From assembly GCF_900456775.1 (NCBI RefSeq), contig NZ_UAUL01000007.1, forward strand, positions 434,001 to 498,000: a stretch of 64,000 bases of DNA, in the 5' to 3' direction. This DNA comes from Sarcina ventriculi. GTDB taxonomy: Bacteria; Bacillota; Clostridia; Clostridiales; Clostridiaceae. A program made the position numbers and the translations under genes. Below, piece after piece: positions 53,682 to 63,754 of this stretch (the first letter of the stretch is position 1; the number at the start of each line of letters is the position of its first letter). The notes beneath the pieces are model-generated. The model made no database searches. It worked only from the letters and a program-made list of their open reading frames with translations, and was not told the origin of the DNA.

Positions 53682-55562
53682 CTAATTAACTTTATTCTTT
53701 TTAAGTTCTAAGTATATCATTAAAACAGACATATCTGCTGGAGATACCCCAGATATTCTTGACGCTTGACCTAAATTTATAGGTCTTATTTTACTAAGTT
53801 TTTGGATAGCTTCTATTCTAAGACCTTTTACATCATTATAATCAATATCCTCTGGAAGTAACCTTTTCTCAAACTTTTTAAATTGCTCAACTTGCTCTAA
53901 TTGCTTCTCTATATATCCTTCATATTTAGCAATTATATTAACTTGCTCTCCAATATCTACTGAATAATTTGGTCTTTCTGTATCTAACTCAATCACACTA
54001 AAATAATCAAGTTCAGGTCTTTTTATAAGTTCATAAAGACTTATTGGTTTTTTTAAGTCTGCTGAACCTAGTGAAACTATTATTTCATTATTTTCTTTTT
54101 TATTAGTTACTTGAAGATTTTTAATTCTTTCCAATTCATTTTCAATACTAGCTTTTCTCTTATTAAAAATCTCCCATCTCTTTTCTGTAACCAATCCTAT
54201 ATCATGACCTATGTGAGTTAATCTTAAATCAGCATTATCTTGTCTTAATATAAGTCTATATTCAGCTCTTGAGGTCATCATTCTATATGGCTCATTAGTA
54301 CCCTTTGTAACCAAATCATCTATTAAAACCCCTATGTATGCGTCAGATCTTGTAAGTATCATTGGAGCTTTTCCTTTAATCTTTAAAGCAGCGTTTATTC
54401 CTGCAACTAATCCTTGTGCACCCGCTTCTTCATAACCGGAACTACCATTTATTTGTCCACCACTAAAAAAGCCTTCTATATTTTTAAATTCTAATGATGG
54501 TTTTAATTGTGTTGGATCTATGCAATCATATTCTATTGCATAAGCTGTTCTCATTATTTCAGCATTTTCAAGCCCATCTATTGTCCTTAACATTTTTATT
54601 TGAACATCTTCAGGAAGTGATGATGACATACCACCTACATAAAGTTCTTGAGTATTTTCCCCTTCTGGTTCGATAAATAGTTGATGTCTTTCTTTATCTG
54701 GGAATCTCATAACCTTATCTTCTATTGAAGGACAATACCTTGGACCAACTCCCTTTATACTTCCATTATACATAGGAGATCTTTCTATATTTTCTCTTAT
54801 TACTTCATGAGTTTTTTCATTTGTATAAGTTAAAAAACATGAAATTTGATTTCGATCTAAGTCGTCGCTTATAAATGAAAATGGAACTATTCTTTCATCA
54901 CCTGGTTGTTCTATCATTTTGGAAAAATCAACAGTTTTTCTATTTATTCTAGCAGGAGTTCCTGTCTTAAATCTTCTTAAAGAAATTCCATTCTCTAAAA
55001 GACTTTGTGAAAGTTCATTAGCTGGTGATAATCCATTTGGTCCTTGATTATAACTTACATCACCTATTATAATCCTACTCTTTAAGTAAGTACCACTAGT
55101 CATAACTACTGCTTTACATGGAAAGTAAGCTCCATTTCTAGTCAATACACCTTTAACCTTATTATCTTTTATATCAACAGAAACAACCTCTAATTGTCTT
55201 ACTGTTAAATTTTCTTCTTGTTCTAAAACACTTTTCATTCTTTCTTGATATCTTTTTTTATCTGCTTGCGCTCTTAAAGAATGTACTGCTGGTCCTTTAG
55301 ACGTATTAAGCATTCTTGATTGGATAAAAGTATTATCAATATTAACACCCATTTCCCCACCTAAAGCATCTATTTCTCTAACTAAATGTCCCTTAGCAGT
55401 TCCCCCTATATTAGGATTACAAGGCATCATAGCTATTGCATCTAAAGATAATGTACAAACTAAAGTTTTACATCCTATTCTAGCTGAAGCTAAAGCCGCC
55501 TCACATCCTGCATGACCTGCTCCTATAACAATTACATCATACTCTTTTTCAATATATTTCAT
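53682..55562 (-). CDS. mnmG: tRNA uridine 5-carboxymethylaminomethyl modification enzyme MnmG
   Basis: 626 residues. FAD site [21 protein letters not shown] at the N-terminus, then [20 protein letters not shown] and [16 protein letters not shown]. With MnmE it modifies wobble uridine 34. 14-base gap from mnmE, so one operon (mnmE-mnmG-rsmG). Confidence 0.98.
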   Translation of the reverse strand: MKYIEKEYDVIVIGAGHAGCEAALASARIGCKTLVCTLSLDAIAMMPCNPNIGGTAKGHLVREIDALGGEMGVNIDNTFIQSRMLNTSKGPAVHSLRAQADKKRYQERMKSVLEQEENLTVRQLEVVSVDIKDNKVKGVLTRNGAYFPCKAVVMTSGTYLKSRIIIGDVSYNQGPNGLSPANELSQSLLENGISLRRFKTGTPARINRKTVDFSKMIEQPGDERIVPFSFISDDLDRNQISCFLTYTNEKTHEVIRENIERSPMYNGSIKGVGPRYCPSIEDKVMRFPDKERHQLFIEPEGENTQELYVGGMSSSLPEDVQIKMLRTIDGLENAEIMRTAYAIEYDCIDPTQLKPSLEFKNIEGFFSGGQINGSSGYEEAGAQGLVAGINAALKIKGKAPMILTRSDAYIGVLIDDLVTKGTNEPYRMMTSRAEYRLILRQDNADLRLTHIGHDIGLVTEKRWEIFNKRKASIENELERIKNLQVTNKKENNEIIVSLGSADLKKPISLYELIKRPELDYFSVIELDTERPNYSVDIGEQVNIIAKYEGYIEKQLEQVEQFKKFEKRLLPEDIDYNDVKGLRIEAIQKLSKIRPINLGQASRISGVSPADMSVLMIYLELKKNKVN

Positions 55563-55576
55563 CTTTCATCATACTC

Positions 55577-56950
55577 CTATTTTCCACAACAAAACTCAGC
55601 GAATATCTTATTAACTAAATCTTCTTCAAGTTCATTTCCAGTTATTTCCCCTAAAGCTCTCAAAGAAGATGTTACATATATTGATACTAAATCTAAAAAT
55701 TCTCCATTTTTTAATCCTTCTAATGCTAAGTTTAAATTTTCTACTGCTCTATAAAGTGCTTGTTTATGTCTTGTATTAGTAATTATAACACTTTCAGTAT
55801 CTATCTCACCATTAAAGAACATATTTATTATTTTATTCTTCAATTCCTCTATTCCAAATCCAGTCTTTGCTGAAATTTCTATTATATTATTTAAACTATC
55901 AACAAACTTTAAATCCAATTTTCTATCTAAATCAATTTTGTTTAATATAACTATATGTTTTTTATTTTTTATATAATTTATTATCTCCTTATCCTCTTCA
56001 TCTAGTTCTCTGCTAGTATCTAACATAAACACTATTAAATCGGCTTCATTTATTTTTTCCTTAGATTTTTCTACACCTATTTTTTCTACTACATCTTCCG
56101 TCTCTCTTATTCCAGCTGTATCAACAATTCTGATAGGCACTCCATCTAAATTTATATATTCCTCTATAACATCTCTTGTTGTTCCTGCTATTTCAGTAAC
56201 TATCGCTCTCTTCTGCCTTAAAAGAACATTTAATAATGATGATTTTCCCACGTTTGGTTTTCCAACTATAACCATACTAAGTCCATCTTTTATTATTTTA
56301 CCTTCATCTGCCGTACTTAATAAATTTTCTATTTCAATAATTAAATCTTCAACTTGTTTTTTTACATTAATTGGTATTTGTTCATCTGGTTCTTCATCAT
56401 CCTCAGTAAAATCCACAGCATATTCAATTAAAGTTAAAGCATTTAAAGCCTGTTCTCTTAATCTATTTATTTCTTTTGATAAAACCCCTTGACTTTGAGC
56501 CATTGCAGACTTCATAGAAAGTTCTGTTTTTGCAGTAATAATATCCATAACTGCTTCAGCTTGACTTAAATCAATTCTACCATTTAAAAAAGCTCTTTTT
56601 GTAAATTCACCAGGCTCGGCAAGTCTAGCTCCTGCCTTTATAGTTTCTTGAAGTATTCTATTTGTGGCAATAACTCCCCCATGACAATTTATTTCAACAG
56701 TATCTTCTGCCGTAAAACTTTTAGGTCCTTTAAAATAACTTATAATAACCTCATCTATAATCTCATTATTAGAAACTATATTCCCATATTTCATCGTATA
56801 AGGCTTCATATCATAAATATCATTAATATTTTTTCCTTTAAAAATTTTATTAACTACTTCTAGAGCTTTGCCACCTGATACTCTTATAATCGAAATCCCA
56901 CCTTCTCCAATTGCCGTAGCTATTGCAGAAATTGTATCAAACTCTTTCAT
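55577..56950 (-). CDS. mnmE: tRNA modification GTPase MnmE
   Basis: 457 residues from the ATG at 56950 ([20 protein letters not shown]); the upstream open frame to 57025 has no matching SD. N-terminal folate-binding domain, G domain with [22 protein letters not shown] and NKID, and the C-terminal Cys motif CCGK that is needed for modification. In most relatives jag lies between yidC and mnmE; here only 186 bases with a terminator separate them. Confidence 0.97.
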   Translation of the reverse strand: MKEFDTISAIATAIGEGGISIIRVSGGKALEVVNKIFKGKNINDIYDMKPYTMKYGNIVSNNEIIDEVIISYFKGPKSFTAEDTVEINCHGGVIATNRILQETIKAGARLAEPGEFTKRAFLNGRIDLSQAEAVMDIITAKTELSMKSAMAQSQGVLSKEINRLREQALNALTLIEYAVDFTEDDEEPDEQIPINVKKQVEDLIIEIENLLSTADEGKIIKDGLSMVIVGKPNVGKSSLLNVLLRQKRAIVTEIAGTTRDVIEEYINLDGVPIRIVDTAGIRETEDVVEKIGVEKSKEKINEADLIVFMLDTSRELDEEDKEIINYIKNKKHIVILNKIDLDRKLDLKFVDSLNNIIEISAKTGFGIEELKNKIINMFFNGEIDTESVIITNTRHKQALYRAVENLNLALEGLKNGEFLDLVSIYVTSSLRALGEITGNELEEDLVNKIFAEFCCGK

Positions 56951-57066
56951 AAAGCTCTCTCCCTTCTTTAAATATGTATAATACACAATAATATTGATTT
57001 TACATAAGTATAAACAATAAGTCAAAATTTTAATATATATTTATTATTACCATTAAACATGAATTT

Positions 57067-57120
57067 AAATAGTAAAAAATCGCCTTAAACTAACTAGTTT
57101 AAGGCGATTTTTTACTATTT
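57067..57120 (-). terminator. Terminator between yidC and mnmE
   Basis: Perfect 26-base arms AAATAGTAAAAAATCGCC.../...GGCGATTTTTTACTATTT with a two-base loop. It ends the rpmH-rnpA-yidD-yidC operon. Confidence 0.9.
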
Positions 57121-57136
57121 TATCTTTTATTATATT

Positions 57137-57844
57137 TTAAGCATCTTCTGCTAATCGTTCTTTCCTTTTTTTAGGAAGTATTATTAAAAAATATGACTGT
57201 ATAAATTGTATTACGTTACTTATTATCCAATATAACACCAACATTGCTGGAAATTGAAGTGACATAAAGCCCATTACCCCAGCCATAACAACATTCATAG
57301 TGCTCATATTCATACCTTTACCACCAGCTGTAGGAGCTGCTGCTGCACTAGTTTTAGTTATCACATAAGATGACAAATAAGTTGTAAGTGCTGCTAATAT
57401 AGGTAAAATATAATATGGGTCATGCCCGGCTAAATTGTTTATCCATAAGAAACTAACACCATCTAACGCTTTTAAATTGAAGAATACATAATAAAGTGCA
57501 AATAATATTGGCATTTGAATCAATAAAGGTAAACATCCACTCATAGGATTAATCTTATTTTCTTTATAAAGCCTCATCATTTCTTGATTTGCTTTTTCTG
57601 GATTGCCTTTATATTTTTTTTGAAGCTTAGCAATTTCTGGTTGAATTTCTGCCATAGCTTGTTGAGATTTCATCTGTTTAATGTTAAGTGGCAATATTAA
57701 AAGCCTAACCAAAATAGTTAAAATTAATACAGCCATCACATAACCTGCACCAACACTAAATAATCCAGTTGATACAACGCAATTGTGAATAACATTAAAT
57801 ATTGCTGTAAATACAGTCGTAATTGGACTTAATATTGTGCTCAA
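57137..57844 (-). CDS. yidC: Membrane protein insertase YidC/SpoIIIJ
   Basis: 235 residues from the TTG at 57844, selected because AGGAGG sits seven bases upstream; the longer frame to 57865 contains that SD. Five hydrophobic segments, with LTILVRLLILPLNIKQMKSQ, the cytoplasmic loop PEIAKLQKKYKGNPEKANQE, and CLPLLIQMPILFALYYV. It inserts proteins into the membrane and ends in a basic tail (LPKKRKERL). No lipobox is visible. Confidence 0.95.
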   Translation of the reverse strand: MSTILSPITTVFTAIFNVIHNCVVSTGLFSVGAGYVMAVLILTILVRLLILPLNIKQMKSQQAMAEIQPEIAKLQKKYKGNPEKANQEMMRLYKENKINPMSGCLPLLIQMPILFALYYVFFNLKALDGVSFLWINNLAGHDPYYILPILAALTTYLSSYVITKTSAAAAPTAGGKGMNMSTMNVVMAGVMGFMSLQFPAMLVLYWIISNVIQFIQSYFLIILPKKRKERLAEDA

Positions 57845-57880
57845 CTCGTAACCTCCTGTATACAAATATAGTCGTAAATA

Positions 57881-58090
57881 TTATTCCACAGGATCATATC
57901 CTCCCTCGTGGAATGGATGGCATCTTAATATTCTCTTTATACTCATAAATCCCCCTTTAAATGCACCATATTTTTGAATTGCATCGATTGCATATTGAGA
58001 ACAAGTTGGATAATAAATACAACATGGTCTCTTTAAGGGAGAAATATATTTTCTATAAAACTTTATCATTATTAGAAATACTTTTTTCAT
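57881..58090 (-). CDS. yidD: Membrane protein insertion efficiency factor YidD
   Basis: 69 residues. [30 protein letters not shown] and [15 protein letters not shown] are the YidD signature. The start overlaps the end of rnpA by 38 bases, so the two are coupled. Assists YidC-dependent insertion. Confidence 0.95.
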   Translation of the reverse strand: MKKVFLIMIKFYRKYISPLKRPCCIYYPTCSQYAIDAIQKYGAFKGGFMSIKRILRCHPFHEGGYDPVE

Positions 58091-58436
58091 TTTTAAGACC
58101 AGCTCTCTTTAGTAAATTAATTAAAGATTTCTCTACATCTTTATAAGGTCTATCCTTAATTTTTCCTCTAGCTATAAAAACCAAATCATATCCTTTTATC
58201 AAGTCATTACAATTTAATCTATAACTTTCAAGAATCAATCTCTTAGATCTACTTCTAACAACACTATTTCCTACTTTTTTACTAACAGAAATACCTATTC
58301 TATTAAATAGATTCTTATCCTCATATCTATTTTTATTGTTTTTAAATAAATATAAAACTAACAATTCATTAGAAATAGATTTTCCTCTTCTATAAACAAG
58401 TCTAAATTCATTATTCTTTCTTATCTTTTCCAACAT
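58053..58436 (-). CDS. rnpA: Ribonuclease P protein component
   Basis: 127 residues. [38 protein letters not shown] (the RNR motif) and the basic surface identify RnpA, the protein cofactor of RNase P. Overlaps yidD at its 3' end. An rpmH-rnpA hairpin at 58455-58479 partly covers its SD. Confidence 0.96.
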   Translation of the reverse strand: MLEKIRKNNEFRLVYRRGKSISNELLVLYLFKNNKNRYEDKNLFNRIGISVSKKVGNSVVRSRSKRLILESYRLNCNDLIKGYDLVFIARGKIKDRPYKDVEKSLINLLKRAGLKNEKSISNNDKVL

Positions 58437-58454
58437 AATTGAAATTGTTCTCCT

Positions 58455-58479
58455 TTTTTCTGCTTATTGTGCAGAAAAA
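58455..58479 (-). promoter_or_regulatory. Hairpin between rpmH and rnpA
   Basis: TTTTTCTGC-ACAATAA-GCAGAAAAA in the minus-strand RNA, followed by AGGAG, the rnpA SD. Could tune the large excess of L34 over RnpA by partial termination, RNA processing or translation control. Confidence 0.6.
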
Positions 58480-58496
58480 GGCCACAAATGCGGCCC

Positions 58497-58631
58497 TTAT
58501 GCTGTTAATCTTTTTCTACCTTTTTGTCTTCTTGCTTTAAGAACATTTCTTCCTGATTTAGTTTTCATTCTTTTTCTAAATCCATGTTCTTTACTTCTTT
58601 GTCTTTTCTTAGGTTGGTATGTCATAAACAT
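58497..58631 (-). CDS. rpmH: 50S ribosomal protein L34
   Basis: 44 residues, ATG at 58631 after [27 protein letters not shown] followed by [20 protein letters not shown]. Standard length and Arg/Lys content for L34. First gene of the leftward operon rpmH-rnpA-yidD-yidC from the origin. Read from the strong promoter at 58716-58744. Confidence 0.97.
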   Translation of the reverse strand: MFMTYQPKKRQRSKEHGFRKRMKTKSGRNVLKARRQKGRKRLTA

Positions 58632-58715
58632 TAATATACACCCCCTTAAATAAAATATTTATTTTTAATTAATTATAGCCTGATTTCATGCTATGCATTT
58701 AGGTATTACTTTTTA

Positions 58716-58744
58716 ATTATATATTTGAAATCACTAACTGTCAA
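58716..58744 (-). promoter_or_regulatory. Strong sigma-A promoter of rpmH operon
   Basis: Minus strand TTGACA (58739-58744), 17-base spacer, TATAAT (58716-58721): both hexamers perfect consensus. Confidence 0.9.
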
Positions 58745-58844
58745 GAAAATCAATAGTTTAAAAAAATATTCTATTTTTTTATATTATTTTCTTGCAATTA
58801 TTCAAAAATTAATAAATAATAATAAAAGTTATAAACAATTTTAC

Positions 58845-59182
58845 TTATCCACAATTTCATTTTTTGTGGATAACTTATTGAAATAGTATATGTTTTTATG
58901 CTATCATGTTGATGAATTGTTAATAATTAATGAAATATACAAGTTATCCACAAATGTTAACAACCTTGTTGATAACTTGTATATTTTATTCTTTTAAAGA
59001 ATATAACTATGAAAAAATCTAGATTTTAAGCCACAAATAAGTTTTTTCATTTTTTCCATATATCATTGAACATTTTTTCATTAAAATTTTATCCACATTT
59101 TTTGTTGATATGTGGATAACTTTATCAACAATCAAATTTAAATTCATTTTTTGTGGATAACTTGTGGATAACTTGTGGATAA
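58845..59182 (+). other. oriC part 1: DnaA-box cluster upstream of dnaA
   Basis: Eight exact DnaA boxes: TTATCCACA at 58845, 58944 and 59089, and TGTGGATAA at 58865, 59111, 59152, 59163 and 59174, plus near matches (TGTTGATAA, TTATCAACA). The last three are spaced exactly 11 bases. In this 588-base gap between rpmH and dnaA they form the dnaA-proximal half of a bipartite Firmicutes origin; autoregulation of dnaA is also expected. Confidence 0.93.
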
Positions 59183-59219
59183 CTTATTTTTAGTACTATT
59201 ATTAATTGGAGGATATAAA

Positions 59220-60590
59220 ATGAATGCCCAATTTAAAAATTTATGGGAGCAGGCACTTAATATAGTTAAAGGTGAAATGTCCGAAATTAGTTTTAACACT
59301 TGGATAAAAGGCTGTGAACCAATCTCTTTGTCTGATAATTTATTAAAACTTAAAGTTCCTAATAGTTTTACAAAAGGAATTCTTGATAAACGCTATAAAT
59401 CTTTTTTAATAAAAGGCTTAAAAATAGTAACTTCTAAAAACTATGAAATAGAGTTTTTATTAGAATCTGATTTAGAAACCTTGCCTACCATAGATGAAAC
59501 TAAAGAAAAAAAATCACCTTTAAACATAAATAAAAGTTTATCAATTATAAATGATGAAATAGCAACATCTTTAAACCCAAAATATACATTTCACTCATTT
59601 GTAATTGGAAATAGTAATAGATTTGCTCACGCCGCATCTTTAGCTGTAGCAGAATCTCCAGCTAAAGCTTATAATCCACTATTTATTTATGGTGGTGTCG
59701 GTCTTGGAAAGACTCATTTAATGCACGCTATAGGCCATTACATATTAGAACAAAATCCTAAAGCTAAAGTAGTTTATGTGTCTTCTGAAAAATTTACAAA
59801 TGAACTTATAAATGCAATTAAAGATGATAAAACTGAAGAATTTAGAAACAAATATAGAAAAGTGGATGTTCTTTTGATAGATGATATACAATTTATAGCC
59901 GGAAAAGAAAGAACTCAAGAAGAATTCTTCCATACGTTTAATGCCCTTCACGAAGATTCTAAACAAATAATTTTATCTTCTGATAGACCACCTAAAGAAA
60001 TTCACACATTAGAAGATAGACTTCGTTCTAGATTTGAATGGGGCCTTATTGCTGATATTCAACCACCTGATTTTGAAACAAGAATGGCAATACTTAAGAA
60101 AAAGGCAGACGTAGAAGGTTTAAATGTAGCAAATGATGTTATGGTTTATATAGCTACAAAAATTAAATCTAATATCAGAGAACTTGAAGGAGCTTTAATA
60201 CGAATAGTTGCTTATTCATCATTAACAACTAAAGCTATTTCAGTTAATTTAGCTTCTGAAGCTCTTAAAGATATAATTTCTAATAAAGAAGATTTACCAT
60301 TAAATACAAAAATTATTCAAGAATCAGTAGCAAATTACTTTAATTTAAGAGTTGAAGATTTAAAATCTCAAAGAAGAACTAGAAATATTGCATATCCTAG
60401 ACAAATTGCAATGTATCTTAGTAGAAAATTAACAGATATGTCTCTACCTAAAATAGGAGAAGAATTCGGTGGCAGAGATCATACTACTGTAATTCATGCA
60501 TATGAAAAGATTTCAGAAAATTTAAAGACTGATGAAGTACTTCAAACTACAATTAATGACATCTATAATCTACTAAACCAAAATTATTAA
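59220..60590 (+). CDS. dnaA: Chromosomal replication initiator DnaA
   Basis: 456 residues from the ATG at 59220 (GGAGG seven bases upstream); the open frame extending to 59175 runs through DnaA boxes and is not coding. Domain I ([21 protein letters not shown]), linker, AAA+ domain with Walker [10 protein letters not shown] near residue 158 and Walker [11 protein letters not shown], initiator-specific motif, and domain IV with the box-binding [15 protein letters not shown]. Confidence 0.99.
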   Translation: MNAQFKNLWEQALNIVKGEMSEISFNTWIKGCEPISLSDNLLKLKVPNSFTKGILDKRYKSFLIKGLKIVTSKNYEIEFLLESDLETLPTIDETKEKKSPLNINKSLSIINDEIATSLNPKYTFHSFVIGNSNRFAHAASLAVAESPAKAYNPLFIYGGVGLGKTHLMHAIGHYILEQNPKAKVVYVSSEKFTNELINAIKDDKTEEFRNKYRKVDVLLIDDIQFIAGKERTQEEFFHTFNALHEDSKQIILSSDRPPKEIHTLEDRLRSRFEWGLIADIQPPDFETRMAILKKKADVEGLNVANDVMVYIATKIKSNIRELEGALIRIVAYSSLTTKAISVNLASEALKDIISNKEDLPLNTKIIQESVANYFNLRVEDLKSQRRTRNIAYPRQIAMYLSRKLTDMSLPKIGEEFGGRDHTTVIHAYEKISENLKTDEVLQTTINDIYNLLNQNY

Positions 60591-60630
60591 CAAAGTTATC
60601 AACATTTTGTCAATAATTCTGTTAATAATT

Positions 60631-60844
60631 TGTGGATATCTATTTTAACTTAAGTTATCCACATTACCATGTTAATAAATTATATATTTTTCAACAGAGT
60701 TATTCACATGTTATCAACATAGAAAATATAGATATATCAATGTATACACATACTTATCCACATATCCACAGGCCCTACTACTATTACTACTATATATTTA
60801 TCTATATATTTATCTATATATAAGGACTAATTGATTGTGAATAA
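60631..60844 (+). other. oriC part 2: DnaA boxes, GC clamp and DnaA-trios (unwinding region)
   Basis: Exact TTATCCACA at 60655 and 60754; near matches at 60631 (reverse), 60700, 60711, 60762 and 60836 (reverse). The tandem boxes 60754-60770 abut GGCCC and then CTA-CTA-CTA-TTA-CTA-CTA (60775-60792), i.e. 3'-GAT trios on the other strand, followed by an A/T-only stretch to about 60822. This is the layout of the Bacillus basal unwinding system. Confidence 0.88.
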
Positions 60845-60868
60845 CTTTATACACAGGAGGTATTAATT

Positions 60869-61969
60869 TTGATATTTATATGCGATAAAATAAAATTTCA
60901 AGAAGCAATTACGATAGCTCAAAAAGCTATAACAGGTAAATCAACCATGCCTATATTAGATGGGCTATATATAGAAGCTAAAGATAATACACTAATATTA
61001 ATAGGTTCTGATAAAGATGTAAGTATAGAAACTCGATTAGATGCTAAAATTATAGAACCAGGAAATGCTGTTGTTGATGCTAAAATATTTGGTGAGATAA
61101 TAAGAAAATTACCAAATGATGAGGTAAAAATATCAACTTTAGAAAATCAAACATTACAAATTATTTGCCAAAAATCAATATTTGACTTAGTTCATATGAA
61201 TGCAGATGATTTTCCTAATTTAGCTAAAATAAATGAAAACATGATATTTACAATACCTCAAGGATTATTAAAAAACATGATAAAGGGAACATCATTTGCT
61301 ATTGCTCAAGATGAAACAAGACCAATACTTCAAGGAATACTTTTTGAAATCAAAGATTCTAATTTAAATTTAGTAGCATTAGACGGTTATCGATTAGCGC
61401 TTAGAAGTGAATTTATAAATAGTGAAAATACAATAAATGCTGTTATTCCAGGAAAAACTTTAAATGAGGTTGCTAAAATATTAGAAGACTCAAATAACCT
61501 TGTAAACATTACGTTTACACCTAATCATATACTATTTAATATGGGTAATACAAAAGTTATCTCTAGGCTTTTAGAAGGAGAGTTTATAAAATACGATACT
61601 CTATTACCTAAAGACCATAAAGTATTAGTAACAGTAAATAAGCAAGATTTTCAAAGTTGTATAGAAAGAGCTTCCCTTGTAGCTAAAGAAGGAAACAGTA
61701 ATTTAGTTAAATTCGACATAAAAGATGATTCTATAGTTATAACATCAAACTCTCAACTAGGAAAAGTTAGGGAGGAAGTATCCATAGATCTTCAAGGAGA
61801 AGATTTACAAATAGCTTTTAATTCAAAATATTTAATTGATGTTTTAAAAAATATGGAAGGGGATAAAATAGAACTAAAGTTTACAAGTAGTGTCTCACCT
61901 TGTATTATAAAAAATAAAAATAATAATTCTTGTGAATATTTAGTTTTACCAGTTAGAGTAGCAAGATAG
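60869..61969 (+). CDS. dnaN: DNA polymerase III sliding clamp (beta subunit)
   Basis: 366 residues; TTG start with AGGAGG nine bases upstream. FQEAITIAQKAITGKSTMPIL, DGYRLALRSEF and the C-terminal LVLPVRVAR (clamp-closing end) are standard. Ring-shaped dimer that tethers the polymerase. Immediately follows oriC part 2. Confidence 0.98.
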   Translation: MIFICDKIKFQEAITIAQKAITGKSTMPILDGLYIEAKDNTLILIGSDKDVSIETRLDAKIIEPGNAVVDAKIFGEIIRKLPNDEVKISTLENQTLQIICQKSIFDLVHMNADDFPNLAKINENMIFTIPQGLLKNMIKGTSFAIAQDETRPILQGILFEIKDSNLNLVALDGYRLALRSEFINSENTINAVIPGKTLNEVAKILEDSNNLVNITFTPNHILFNMGNTKVISRLLEGEFIKYDTLLPKDHKVLVTVNKQDFQSCIERASLVAKEGNSNLVKFDIKDDSIVITSNSQLGKVREEVSIDLQGEDLQIAFNSKYLIDVLKNMEGDKIELKFTSSVSPCIIKNKNNNSCEYLVLPVRVAR

Positions 61970-61973
61970 TTTT

Positions 61974-62007
61974 TAATATCCACTAAGAAACTTTAGTGGA
62001 TATTAAT
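61974..62007 (+). terminator. Hairpin after dnaN
   Basis: TTAATATCCACTAA-GAAACT-TTAGTGGATATTAA, perfect 14-bp stem five bases past the dnaN stop. The T tract after it is weak, so it may act as partial terminator or RNA-stability element. Confidence 0.6.
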
Positions 62008-62071
62008 TAAAATATAAAATATATAGATTTTTATTGTAGAAAGGAGCAAGCCTAAGCTTGTTAATTAATTA

Positions 62072-62278
62072 ATGGAAAATATAAAGATAAATACTGAGTT
62101 TATAAAATTAGATTCATTTTTAAAGTGGTGTGGAGCAGCAGATTTAGGTTCATATGCTAAAATGTTTATTCAAAATGGAGAAGTAAAAGTAAATGGTGAA
62201 GTTTGTCTTCAAAGAGGTAAAAAATTAAAAGTAAATGATTTAGTAGAATTTGATGGTAAAATTTATAAATTAATATAA
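62072..62278 (+). CDS. S4-domain RNA-binding protein YaaA/RlbA
   Basis: 68 residues. FIKLDSFLKWCGAADLGSYA and FIQNGEVKVNGEVCLQRGKKL are the S4 RNA-binding fold in its small YaaA form, always between dnaN and recF. Probable ribosome-assembly role. The ATG is 25 bases from the only SD (AAAGGAG, 62040-62046), with a hairpin in between, and no other in-frame start exists. Confidence 0.92.
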   Translation: MENIKINTEFIKLDSFLKWCGAADLGSYAKMFIQNGEVKVNGEVCLQRGKKLKVNDLVEFDGKIYKLI

Positions 62279-62336
62279 TCAATACATAACCTAAACTAGG
62301 TTAAAATATGTTATAATTTAAATAATAGGTGTTTTT

Positions 62337-63422
62337 ATGTATATTAAAAGCTTACAAACTTTAAATTTTAGAAATTATGATAATCTAAGTTTAAATTTAT
62401 GTCCTAATGTTAATGTCTTTATAGGGGATAATGCTCAAGGAAAAACTAATATTTTAGAGCTTATATACTATTGTGGTTTTGCCAAATCTCACAGAACTAA
62501 TAAAGATAAAGATATAATAAAATGGAATTGTGAGGAAACATTTATAAGATTAGATGTTCATAAAAAAAGACTAGATAAAATAATTGATATAAAGATATTA
62601 AAAGATGGAAAAAAGGCTGTAAAAATAAATTCAATAAAAGTAAATAAAATCGGAGAGCTTATAGGTACATTTAATGTTGTTATATTTTCTCCAGAAGATT
62701 TAAAGATAGTTAAAGAATCTCCAGGCATAAGACGAAAGTTTATGGATATGGAGATTAGTCAGTTAAATGTAAAATATTATAATAACTTAGTGAATTATAA
62801 TAAAATTTTAAGTGAGAGAAATTCAGTATTAAAGTGCGCTAAAATAGACGAATCCATGTTAGATATTTATGATATGCAATTAGCTCAATATGGTGAATAC
62901 ATAATAAAAGCTAGGTTAGAATATTTAAATAGTTTAAATAAATATTCTAAGCAAATTCATAGTGATATAACGTCAGGAAAAGAGGAAATAAACTTTGAGT
63001 ATATTTCAAATGTAAAAAATTTAGATAATATTAAAGAGTCTTTGCTGAATTTATTAAGAAAAAGTAGAAAAAAGGATATTGAAAAACGAATTACATCAAT
63101 AGGCCCTCATAAAGATGATTTCAGTATACTTTTAAATGGTGTAGATGCAAAAGCTTTTGGTTCTCAAGGGCAACAAAGAACCTCAGTACTTACTATAAAA
63201 TTTGCGTCTTTAAAAATAATTAAAGAAGTCGCAGGGGAATATCCTGTCTTATTATTAGATGATGTACTATCAGAGTTGGATTTTAGTAGAAAAAGTTATA
63301 TTTTAAAATCTATTAATAGCATACAAACTATAATAACTTGTACAGGGATAGAGGATTTAACAAGATATCTAGACGAGCATTCTAAAATATTTATAGTAAA
63401 AGATGGAATTGTTAAAGAATAA
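62337..63422 (+). CDS. recF: DNA replication/repair protein RecF
   Basis: 361 residues. SMC-like ATPase: Walker A IGDNAQGKTNILE near residue 30, signature GSQGQQRTSVLTIKFA near 285 and Walker B PVLLLDDVLSELD near 305. Loads RecA at single-strand gaps. ATG at 62337; SD is weak (AATAGGTG). Confidence 0.97.
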   Translation: MYIKSLQTLNFRNYDNLSLNLCPNVNVFIGDNAQGKTNILELIYYCGFAKSHRTNKDKDIIKWNCEETFIRLDVHKKRLDKIIDIKILKDGKKAVKINSIKVNKIGELIGTFNVVIFSPEDLKIVKESPGIRRKFMDMEISQLNVKYYNNLVNYNKILSERNSVLKCAKIDESMLDIYDMQLAQYGEYIIKARLEYLNSLNKYSKQIHSDITSGKEEINFEYISNVKNLDNIKESLLNLLRKSRKKDIEKRITSIGPHKDDFSILLNGVDAKAFGSQGQQRTSVLTIKFASLKIIKEVAGEYPVLLLDDVLSELDFSRKSYILKSINSIQTIITCTGIEDLTRYLDEHSKIFIVKDGIVKE

Positions 63423-63436
63423 AAGGAGGAATGTTT

Positions 63437-63697
63437 GTGTTTTTACATTTAGGTGAAAATATAGTTGTTCCAGTTAAAGACGTAATTGGAATTTTTGATA
63501 TTGATGTTGCTAGATATAGTGCAGATACAATGCAATTTTTAAGAATGGCGGAGGATGATGGATTTGTTGAAAGAGTAACAGACGAGGAACCAAAATCTTT
63601 CGTCATTGCAGAGGTTAATAAAATGAGTAAGATATATTATTCACCAATCTCATCATCAACATTAACAAAACGTACGGATGTTAATTATAATCCTTAA
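63437..63697 (+). CDS. remB: RemB-like protein (DUF370/extracellular matrix regulatory family)
   Basis: 86 residues from the GTG at 63437; AGGAGG sits seven bases before it, whereas the in-frame ATG at 63431 is only one base from the SD. FLHLGENIVVPVKDVIGIFDI is diagnostic of RemA/RemB (YaaB), here in its normal place between recF and gyrB. In Bacillus this family affects biofilm matrix genes. Confidence 0.9.
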   Translation: MFLHLGENIVVPVKDVIGIFDIDVARYSADTMQFLRMAEDDGFVERVTDEEPKSFVIAEVNKMSKIYYSPISSSTLTKRTDVNYNP

Positions 63698-63754
63698 AAA
63701 ATGATTAATCTTTTTTAGACATAGGATTACATCAAGAAATATGGAGGAAATTTT

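Noticed and set aside
59175-59219. 15-codon N-terminal extension of dnaA
   Set aside because: It starts within a DnaA box and the SD lies inside it; the ATG at 59220 is right for the family.
60632-60823. 63-codon open frame between dnaA and dnaN
   Set aside because: It runs through DnaA boxes and the DnaA-trio region, is His/Tyr-biased and has no ribosome binding site.
61713-61719. TTCGACA, a Spo0A-box-like heptamer
   Set aside because: Lies inside the dnaN coding sequence away from any promoter.
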